A stretch of 64,000 bases of DNA from contig JAKLJY010000009.1 of assembly GCA_023150895.1 (NCBI GenBank), positions 1 through 64,000 of the forward strand, read 5' to 3'. The notes beneath the pieces were generated by a model, which was given only the letters and a program-made list of their open reading frames with translations, did no database searches and had not been told where the DNA came from. This DNA is from Myxococcota bacterium. Its GTDB lineage: Bacteria; Myxococcota_A; Bradymonadia; UBA7976; UBA1532. Below are positions 57,725-64,000 of this stretch, piece after piece. Within the stretch, counting starts at the first letter, position 1, and each line of letters starts with the position of its first letter. The translations under genes were made by a program, and so were the position numbers.

Positions 57725-60700
57725 ATGTTATCACGGCCCGCGCGCGCCCGCATCGGAACTTTGTTGGGAATGTTCGTTTTCGCCTGTGGCGAGGGGACGG
57801 ACGACGGCGCAAGTGGCGGCCCGCCGGGCTCGGCGGACGTTGGAGCAGGGGAAACCGGAGGGACGGGGGGAACGGGCGCGCCGGGCGGCACGGAGGCACC
57901 CGGCGGCACGCCGTCGACCCCGGACGCGGGCCTGCCCGAGGGGCCGATCTACGACCTCACCCATGCGGACCACCACGGGCAGCCGGCATACCGGGGGCAC
58001 GTCGATCAGTTCGACGTCGTCTCCGCGTCGCTGAACCAGCCGACGGGGCTCGCCGAGCTGTACGTCGGCCACCCGGTCCGGTTCACGGCCGAGGTCCACG
58101 TCACGGCGGAGCCCCTCGAGGCGCCGCTGTATTACGGCCTGCGCGTCGGCGAAGCGTTCTGTGTCATCGGCGACGTGGGCGTCGACCACCTCGCCGAGTA
58201 CTTCGACGCCGCCGCCCGCGCCAACGCCGCGCTGGCCGCGCAGGCGCCGGTGATCGACACGGGCTCGCTGGCCGACTGCGCCGCGACCCGCACCTGTGCC
58301 GACGAAGGCGAGGCGTGCGTGGGTGTGCTGACCACCGGGCTGCCCGAGGGTTACGACCCGGAGGCCGCGCTCGACGCCAACGCCGCCATGCCCTCCGCCC
58401 CCCCGCCGGATGCGGTGGACGACCTGCCACCGCCCGCCGAGCACGTCGCCTGGCAGTGCATGCGACCGACCTACGCGGCCACGTTGGCCGACGACGCGGC
58501 GGGCGCGCCGACTGTCGCACTGACGCTGACCCCGGCCGACCTCGTCGGCAGCGTGCCGCGCGAATACAGCCTGAGCATCGAGGACGTGCTGCCCGAGCGC
58601 TGCGCCCCGATGGCCGGCGACACGACGGCGGAGCTCTGGGTGAGCTTCGATCCGGACTTCACGACGCTCTACCCCGGGCGGCCCGGCGGTCAGGACGAGG
58701 CGCACGAGGACCTGGCTGCGACGCACGACGCCATGGCAGACGTGGATGCGACGGCCTTGCGCCATGCCCGCATCTACGCGCAGCGCTTCGCCGGCGCCGA
58801 GGGCCGCGTCGTCGGCCCGATTCACCCGGATCCGGGCGTCGACTTCGAGCTGCGGCATCTGATGACCGGCTCCTCGGTGGTTCTGTTGCACGAGGACGTG
58901 CAGCAGCCCTGGGATTTCGAGGTGACGGCGCTGTTCAGCGTGGACGGCGCCCTCGACCCGGCGCACGCCGAACAGCTCGCGAGCGCCCGCGAACAGTTCC
59001 ATTTCTCACTGCAGCCGGCGGGCGAGCCCCGCGAGGGCTGTCTTCTGCCCGAGCCCCTGCCCGCCTTCGAGCCGCGCCCTTTGGCCATCGACGACGCCGC
59101 AGGGCATGACACCGACACCGCCGACGCGGAGATCCACGCCGAACGCACGGTGAAGGAGCACGGGTTCGCCCTGCACGTGGCGGGCGAGCTGCGCACGGCG
59201 GTCGTGTCGGGCGACTGGGCGTGTTTCGATCGCTTCGAGGTGCGTGGCTGCTTCGAGACGGCGCTCGATCAGGCGGACGCGCCGGGCCTGGGCACCGAGA
59301 ATGACTGCGCCGCGCTGCAGGTCCGCCTCGAGCGCGTGCTGCCCGAGCCCGAAGGGGCCGAGCCGTCCCCGAACGAGCCGCCCCCGAACGAGCCGCAAGG
59401 TCTGCCGGAGGCCGAGCAGCGTTTCCGCGAGAAGGCCGCCGGCGCGGGGGGCTGTGATCAGAGCCTGCTCGAGGAATACACCGCCCGGATGCGCCGCTAC
59501 TACGAGCTCGAGCGCTCCGTGAAGATCACGAACTGGTATGTCATGGACTACGGCCGCTTCCTCGAGCGCATCGGCGTGGGCGACAACTGGGACTACGCCC
59601 CGTATCACTTGCCCGCGGGGTGGTTCTCGGGTCACATCGCCCGCAGCCCGTGGGTGGGCGGCGACGTCAAGGCTTGTCTCGACAGCTTCGAGGCTCGGGG
59701 CGTCGTGGCCGGCGATCACCCGTACTGCTACTGGGTGTATTCCATCAACCGCGACTACGAGGCCTACCGGCGACTGCGGCGATACTTCCTGACGGACGAC
59801 GGCCGGGGCGGCGACTACGTCGCATTCAAGGCCGATCCCTTCGCCAAGACGAACTCCTGGTACAACTGGAAGTGTTCGGGCATTCACTCGGGCTGGTTCG
59901 CGCAGTACTGGGGCGACCCGGTCAACACACTCCGCACCTGGGCCGATCGCTGGAAACATCCCGATCCCGTTCACGCGCAGTACGATGTCACGCTGCGACG
60001 CAATGTGACCGCCGTGGTGAGCGGGCGCTCCGAGATCGGCTGCGCGACGAACGGGCTCTACATGCTTCAGCGGTACCGCGTGACGGACGACGGACACGTC
60101 GAATACATCCCCGACGACGACGCCTTCTACACCGAGTATCTGCCCCGCGTGATCGAGAAGGGCGCTGCGAAGGCCCGCGCCGACGAAATCTGGAACCAGC
60201 TGGTGAACAGCTGCACCTCGTTCAGCGCCCCGGCGTGGAGCAGCGAGGCGATTCAGCAGACGCGCATCGTGCCGGCGCTCTACCCGAGCAAGTCCGTGAA
60301 CTTCGGCACGGTGAACTTCGGCGCCGAGGGCGGCCTCGTCAACGACGTGCTGATCAACAAGACGACGGGCGACTTCGTGCTCACGGCCGGCCCCAAGGTG
60401 CGCATGTGGACGGACGGCGTGCTCGCCCCGGAGCTCGGCGGCGGCATCGCGTTCAGCCTCCATGACATCTTCGGCGCGTGGCTGCTCGGGCGGTTCTTCA
60501 GCGACGTCGTATCGAGTCACATCACGGCCGGCTTCCACGTGCTCACGCAGGACCTCTGGAAACTCAAGTACCGGCTGCCCGAACAGTTCCTCATTCCCAT
60601 GCCGCCCCCCCTCGAGAAGGAGGTCGAGAAGTGCAAGTCGTACTTCTATGACGGCGTGCCCGTCGGCGTGGAGCTCTGCGCCGGCATCGGCGGCGCGGTG

Positions 60701-61156
60701 GGCATCAAGGGGGACGGCCCCAACGACGAGGCGACCCTGACGGTGGAGAAAGTGGGCACGACCGCCGGCGCGGACGGCCGCCCGGGCATCGTCGGTCGGG
60801 TCATTCCCTTCATCGCGATGAACACCAGCGGCAGCATCGGCGTCGACTTCCTGGCCGGCGTGACGGGCTTCAAGCTCAACCTCGACCCGACGATCGAGCT
60901 GCAGTTCCCCATCGAACCGAGCCTGCACTGGAGCCTGCGCTGGCTGGCGGACGTGAGCCGGCTCGCCTGGGAGCTCGTGCCGGGCATTCGCATCGGCTTC
61001 GACGTGGTCGGTTTCGGCGGCAATCTGGTCTTCCAGGTGAAGTTCCGCTGGGGCAGCGAGTACGGCTGGACGATCGTCGAGTGGGACCCGCTGGATCTGG
61101 CGAGTGAGACACTGCTCGAGCGGTTCCATGTGTTCAGCGGGGAGACGAGCCTTTGA
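57725..61156 (+). CDS. Very large lipoprotein (1143 aa), unknown function
   Basis: Lipobox VFAC (Cys21), a Gly/Thr linker (ETGGTGGTGAPGG, 43-60), then four broad regions: about 75-250 and 250-480 are beta-rich with spaced Cys, 480-600 contains a Pro/Glu linker (EPSPNEPPPNEP), and 620-1143 is rich in Trp and Tyr (ITNWYVMDYGRFLERIGVGD, KTNSWYNWKCSGIHSGWFAQ, GRFFSDVVSSHITAGFHVL) and ends with beta-like strands (IRIGFDVVGFGGNLVFQVKF). No catalytic motif or family recognised. The Trp-rich part could bind carbohydrate or lipid. The next gene begins inside its stop (TTGA). Confidence 0.82.
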   Translation: MLSRPARARIGTLLGMFVFACGEGTDDGASGGPPGSADVGAGETGGTGGTGAPGGTEAPGGTPSTPDAGLPEGPIYDLTHADHHGQPAYRGHVDQFDVVSASLNQPTGLAELYVGHPVRFTAEVHVTAEPLEAPLYYGLRVGEAFCVIGDVGVDHLAEYFDAAARANAALAAQAPVIDTGSLADCAATRTCADEGEACVGVLTTGLPEGYDPEAALDANAAMPSAPPPDAVDDLPPPAEHVAWQCMRPTYAATLADDAAGAPTVALTLTPADLVGSVPREYSLSIEDVLPERCAPMAGDTTAELWVSFDPDFTTLYPGRPGGQDEAHEDLAATHDAMADVDATALRHARIYAQRFAGAEGRVVGPIHPDPGVDFELRHLMTGSSVVLLHEDVQQPWDFEVTALFSVDGALDPAHAEQLASAREQFHFSLQPAGEPREGCLLPEPLPAFEPRPLAIDDAAGHDTDTADAEIHAERTVKEHGFALHVAGELRTAVVSGDWACFDRFEVRGCFETALDQADAPGLGTENDCAALQVRLERVLPEPEGAEPSPNEPPPNEPQGLPEAEQRFREKAAGAGGCDQSLLEEYTARMRRYYELERSVKITNWYVMDYGRFLERIGVGDNWDYAPYHLPAGWFSGHIARSPWVGGDVKACLDSFEARGVVAGDHPYCYWVYSINRDYEAYRRLRRYFLTDDGRGGDYVAFKADPFAKTNSWYNWKCSGIHSGWFAQYWGDPVNTLRTWADRWKHPDPVHAQYDVTLRRNVTAVVSGRSEIGCATNGLYMLQRYRVTDDGHVEYIPDDDAFYTEYLPRVIEKGAAKARADEIWNQLVNSCTSFSAPAWSSEAIQQTRIVPALYPSKSVNFGTVNFGAEGGLVNDVLINKTTGDFVLTAGPKVRMWTDGVLAPELGGGIAFSLHDIFGAWLLGRFFSDVVSSHITAGFHVLTQDLWKLKYRLPEQFLIPMPPPLEKEVEKCKSYFYDGVPVGVELCAGIGGAVGIKGDGPNDEATLTVEKVGTTAGADGRPGIVGRVIPFIAMNTSGSIGVDFLAGVTGFKLNLDPTIELQFPIEPSLHWSLRWLADVSRLAWELVPGIRIGFDVVGFGGNLVFQVKFRWGSEYGWTIVEWDPLDLASETLLERFHVFSGETSL

Positions 61157-63111
61157 GTCGCAGGGCGACCCGCATCGGGGTCGCGCTCGCGCTCGCCGGC
61201 GCCGGGGTGGCCGTTGCGGTCTCTGCCCGCTCCGGCTCGGATGAGGCGCCGCGCCCCGCCGGGCCCGCCGCGAACCCACAGGCCGCCACCCCCGGGCACC
61301 TGCCCGCCCTGAGCCCGGCGCGCCCCCGGGGGCTCGGCTGCGCGTTCGAGGTCGGCGGGCGGTTCGCGTGGCGGTTCGAGGTCGCCGTGCGCCTCGACCT
61401 CGAGCGCGGCGCGTTGGCCCCGGCAGGCACGCCGAAACAGGGCGTCGACGTGGTCGAGAGCGGGGCCGAGGGCACGCTCGAAGCCCTGGTGCTCGCCGTC
61501 ACCCCGGCCGGCGAAGCGGTCGTCGCCCTGCGCGCGACGCGCTTCTCGGACACGCCGCCGGACGCCGCCTCGGCCGCCTCGGCCGCCGAGAATTGGCCCG
61601 CCGATCTCCGCAAGCCCGTGCTGCTGCGCGTGGACGACCGCTGCCGCACGCTGGCCGGCGCCCGCCACCGGGACACGTCCATCCTGGCCTGGGACCGCCT
61701 CGGGCGTCTGATGGACCGCTTTCAGTTCATGGCCCCGCCCGAGCCGGCCCCCCCTGCGGAGGATGGAACCGCGCGGCCGTACACCACCCGGCACACGGAC
61801 ACCCACGGCGCGAGCGTCGTGTCCAACCGGCACGTCGCGGGGCCCGGCCGCGGCGCCCTGGCCCGACGGCGGCTGCGCTACGAGGTCGCCGATCCGCGCG
61901 TGCAGGTGGCCATCGTACGCGCGCAGAGCACCCTCACGCTCGGCGACGCGGTGTGGTTCGAGGGCCTCGACGAGTCGCAGATCGTCCACACCCGCATGAG
62001 CGGCGCCCCGGCGTTTCAATCTGCGGAGCGGGCCCGGTTCGCCGCCGTCAGTCCCGATCCCAAAGCGTTTGCGGGTCAGGACCTCGATCTGTCGCACTAC
62101 GTCTGGGGCCGGCCGGACGCCGCGGCGCTGTCCACGGCCCGCGACGCCCAGGGGCCCGCCGGCCTGCGCGGCGAGCCTCTGGAGACGGCCTGGGGGCACT
62201 ACCTCGCCTCGGCGGAGAAGGACTGGTTCGGTGCGCAAAAGCGCCTGCGGGCGTGGCTGCGGGCCAACCCCGAGGGGGCCGCCGCCCTGGCCGCCGGCCT
62301 GCGGGCGGGGCGGTTCGCTCCGCGCGAGGCCGCCGCGCTCACGCTGGCGCTGGCCAAGTCCGGCTCGCCGGAGGCCCTCGCCGCGCTCGAGGGCCTGGCC
62401 GCGGATGCCTCGCTGCCCGAGAACCTGCGCACGCAGGCCGTCAGCGCCCTCGCGGACGCCCCGCATCCCACCCTGAACACGGTCGACACGTTGGTGACGA
62501 TCGCCGACCGGGCGAACGGACCGACGTCGCTGCAGGACCTCGTCGGCAGCGCGGCGACGATGTCGCTCGGCAACCTCGTCGAGGGTCAGGTCGCCGGCGC
62601 GCCGGCCGACGCCGCCCGGGCCTACCTCGAGTCGCGGCTCCATGCCGCCGATGCCGACCGCGTGGCCGAGGCCCTGTGGGCGGTGGGCAACACCGGCGAT
62701 CCGGCGTTTCTGGACACCGTGGCGACGAAGGCCGCGTCCGACGATCCGGATCTCCGCGCCGCGGCCATGCATGCCGCGCGCAAGATGAAACACGACCCCG
62801 AGGCCCGGGCCCTGGTGACCGAGCGCCTGCGGGTCGAGACCCACCCCGAGGTGGCCGCCGAGGCCGCCGCAGCGCAGCGCGAACAGCTCGGCGCCTCGGG
62901 CCGACTCTCCGCCCACGAACTGAACCTGTATCGTTCTAAACTCGTCGGCGCGCCCGAGCCCCTGCGGCGCGAGATCGTGCTCACGCTCGGCGCCGTGGCG
63001 ACCCAGCAGCCCGAGGCGAGACAGATTCTCGCCGAGTGGTACCCCCTCGAAGAGAGCCTGCCCGTGCGGCAGCTCATCGGCCGCTTCGTGCCGGCGGCCA
63101 TGCTGCCGTAG
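61153..63111 (+). CDS. Exported HEAT-like repeat protein coupled to the large lipoprotein
   Basis: 652 residues from a TTG overlapping the upstream stop; no ATG or GTG lies nearby in frame and the TTG gives a good signal anchor (IGVALALAGAGVAVAVSA). Residues 60-330 form a beta-rich domain (GCAFEVGGRFAWRFEVAVRL, QVAIVRAQSTLTLGDAVWFE), and 370-652 are helical repeats of about 35 residues (EALAALEGLAADASLPENLR, RVAEALWAVGNTGDPAFLDT), as in HEAT proteins. The order beta-barrel then helical repeats recalls the lipid-transfer module of vitellogenins, but that is speculative. Probably a partner of the lipoprotein before it. Confidence 0.78.
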   Translation: MSRRATRIGVALALAGAGVAVAVSARSGSDEAPRPAGPAANPQAATPGHLPALSPARPRGLGCAFEVGGRFAWRFEVAVRLDLERGALAPAGTPKQGVDVVESGAEGTLEALVLAVTPAGEAVVALRATRFSDTPPDAASAASAAENWPADLRKPVLLRVDDRCRTLAGARHRDTSILAWDRLGRLMDRFQFMAPPEPAPPAEDGTARPYTTRHTDTHGASVVSNRHVAGPGRGALARRRLRYEVADPRVQVAIVRAQSTLTLGDAVWFEGLDESQIVHTRMSGAPAFQSAERARFAAVSPDPKAFAGQDLDLSHYVWGRPDAAALSTARDAQGPAGLRGEPLETAWGHYLASAEKDWFGAQKRLRAWLRANPEGAAALAAGLRAGRFAPREAAALTLALAKSGSPEALAALEGLAADASLPENLRTQAVSALADAPHPTLNTVDTLVTIADRANGPTSLQDLVGSAATMSLGNLVEGQVAGAPADAARAYLESRLHAADADRVAEALWAVGNTGDPAFLDTVATKAASDDPDLRAAAMHAARKMKHDPEARALVTERLRVETHPEVAAEAAAAQREQLGASGRLSAHELNLYRSKLVGAPEPLRREIVLTLGAVATQQPEARQILAEWYPLEESLPVRQLIGRFVPAAMLP

Positions 63112-63131
63112 GTGCACACCCCACGGCGCCA

Positions 63132-63161
63132 CCGGCCCGACGGATCACCCCACCGGGCCGG
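63132..63161. terminator. Hairpin between convergent genes
   Basis: CCGGCCCG (63132-63139) pairs with CGGGCCGG (63154-63161) across 14 bases, in the 59-base gap between the HEAT-like gene and the right-edge gene. No T-tract; a shared terminator is plausible. Confidence 0.4.
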
Positions 63162-63170
63162 CGCAGCGCG

Positions 63171-64000
63171 TCAGTTCGGCGCGCAGAGGATGTTGTAGGC
63201 CACGGGCAGCTCGCAGCCCCGGTAGTCGGGGTCGTAGTCGAGGCTGCCGCCGCTCAACCCGAAGAACAGGTTGCAGCGGATACCCTCGTTGGGGAGCTGC
63301 TGGCAGCTGCCCTCTTCCCAAGAGAGCGCACGCGCGAAGCCGGCCACCTGGCAGGCGGCGTTGGCGCAGCCCTCGGCGTTCTGGCAGTCGTTCCAGGCGT
63401 CGCACGACCCGTGGTGACCGAACGCGTCCTGCGGGAAGACGGGCACCGCCCCGCCGCAGTAACCGTCGATGCACTCCACGCCGCGCTCGCAGACGGTGCC
63501 GCACACGCCGCAGTTGTTCGCATCCGTCTGGCCGTCGAGGCAGACGCCGTCGCACTGGATGAAGTCGACCTCCTCGCAGAAGTCGCCCGCCGCGGCGCAA
63601 CCGTCGTCCGCCGGGAAGTCGACCGCGCCGTCGCCGTCGTCGTCCTGACCGTTCGAGCACCAGACCACCGAAAGGTCGTCCGGATCGCGCTCGTCCGTGT
63701 CGAGTGCCGACTCGCAGCCGACGTCCTCCGCGTCGATGAGGCCGTCGCCGTCGTCGTCGCGGCGATTCTCGCAGACCTGCAGCAGGCTGCGAACGACGAG
63801 CAGCAGCGTGAGCTCGAGGTTCGGATCGCCGGGCTGCCAGTTGGGGCTGTAGTCGCTGATGATGATGTAGTCGCCCGGCTCGAGGCGGTCGACACGCGTC
63901 GCGCGGCCGTCCCACTGATCGCCGGCGCAGGCGATCTCGGAGCCGGCGTCGTCACAGGCGGAGCGAATCGACGTGGTCCCAAAGACGAAGTCGCCGAAGA
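63171..64000 (-). CDS. Cys- and Asp-rich secreted protein, C-terminal part (runs off right edge)
   Basis: Open minus-strand frame from the window edge to a TGA at 63171; 276 codons are seen and the start lies outside. The visible order is a beta domain (VDRLEPGDYIIISDYSPNW), two metal-binding-type segments, CENRRDDDGDGLIDAEDVGC and SNGQDDDGDGAVDFPADDGC, then a Cys-rich end with paired Cys (CDGVCLDGQTDANNCGVCG, CNLFFGLSGG, YRGCELPVAYNILCAPN). The DDDGDG-Cys repeats occur in many myxobacterial exported proteins near pre-peptidase-type domains. Function unknown; surface or secreted by inference. Confidence 0.75.
   Translation of the reverse strand, partial: FGDFVFGTTSIRSACDDAGSEIACAGDQWDGRATRVDRLEPGDYIIISDYSPNWQPGDPNLELTLLLVVRSLLQVCENRRDDDGDGLIDAEDVGCESALDTDERDPDDLSVVWCSNGQDDDGDGAVDFPADDGCAAAGDFCEEVDFIQCDGVCLDGQTDANNCGVCGTVCERGVECIDGYCGGAVPVFPQDAFGHHGSCDAWNDCQNAEGCANAACQVAGFARALSWEEGSCQQLPNEGIRCNLFFGLSGGSLDYDPDYRGCELPVAYNILCAPN

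Overview
The window is very GC-rich, densely coded DNA from a Gram-negative bacterium, most likely a member of the Myxococcota (Deltaproteobacteria in the older sense). This rests on the large share of secreted lipoproteins with Asp-Ala-Gly-rich linkers, two MYXO-CTERM-type C-terminal tails, a protein with seven MopE-type metal-binding motifs, an AgmX/PglI-type protein, a matrixin, a penicillin acylase, a FadL-type barrel and a mevalonate pathway. I found no rRNA, tRNA, CRISPR array, insertion sequence or phage gene. Start codons are often GTG or TTG, and neighbouring genes often overlap by 4 bases (ATGA/GTGA), so many groups below are probably translationally coupled operons.

Layout. 1-3836: a left-edge HEAT-like secreted protein, a large repeat-linker lipoprotein with a small membrane protein, and a barrel-like protein. 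3888-8005 (+): type 2 isopentenyl-diphosphate isomerase, class II HMG-CoA reductase and mevalonate kinase, overlapping, followed by an envelope protein. 8076-12430 (+): a CHAT-domain/TPR lipoprotein and two tandem paralogous lipoproteins. 12446-17382 (-): mevalonate diphosphate decarboxylase and phosphomevalonate kinase, followed by an FAD oxidoreductase, a NapH/CcoG-like iron-sulfur membrane protein and a 75-residue protein. The two mevalonate arms converge and together supply every step from HMG-CoA to IPP/DMAPP; HMG-CoA synthase is not in the window.

17710-22076: Xaa-Pro aminopeptidase, a PlsC-type acyltransferase, an AT-richer 370-base gap with a strong minus-strand terminator (possible small RNA), and an M48 metalloprotease. 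22096-29583 (-): a MopE-repeat MYXO-CTERM protein, a repeat lipoprotein, a collagen-like/RCC1-like protein, an LplT-type transporter and a low-molecular-weight phosphatase, most of them overlapping. 29857-44093: mainly secreted proteins, including a thioredoxin-like lipoprotein, a penicillin acylase, a cytochrome c/copper monooxygenase fusion, a frameshifted Cys-rich lipoprotein, a trypsin and a FadL-like barrel. 44112-52581: a papain-like protease with three repeated beta modules, an HExxH lipoprotein with a sigma-54-like promoter, and a CAP/unknown/matrixin operon.

52710-56034 (-): AgmX-like protein, OmpA-like protein, an unknown protein and an MscS channel, which looks like one envelope-spanning system. 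56094-63111 (+): an enoyl-CoA-reductase-like SDR, ElbB, a 1143-residue lipoprotein and a HEAT-like protein. The right edge cuts a Cys- and Asp-rich secreted protein.

The most original candidates are the AgmX-OmpA-unknown-MscS operon, the redox trio attached to the mevalonate arm, the cytochrome-monooxygenase fusion beside a family of six-cysteine domains, and the minus-strand transcript candidate near 20.5-20.8 kb. All functions are inferred from reading the sequence; no database search was run.
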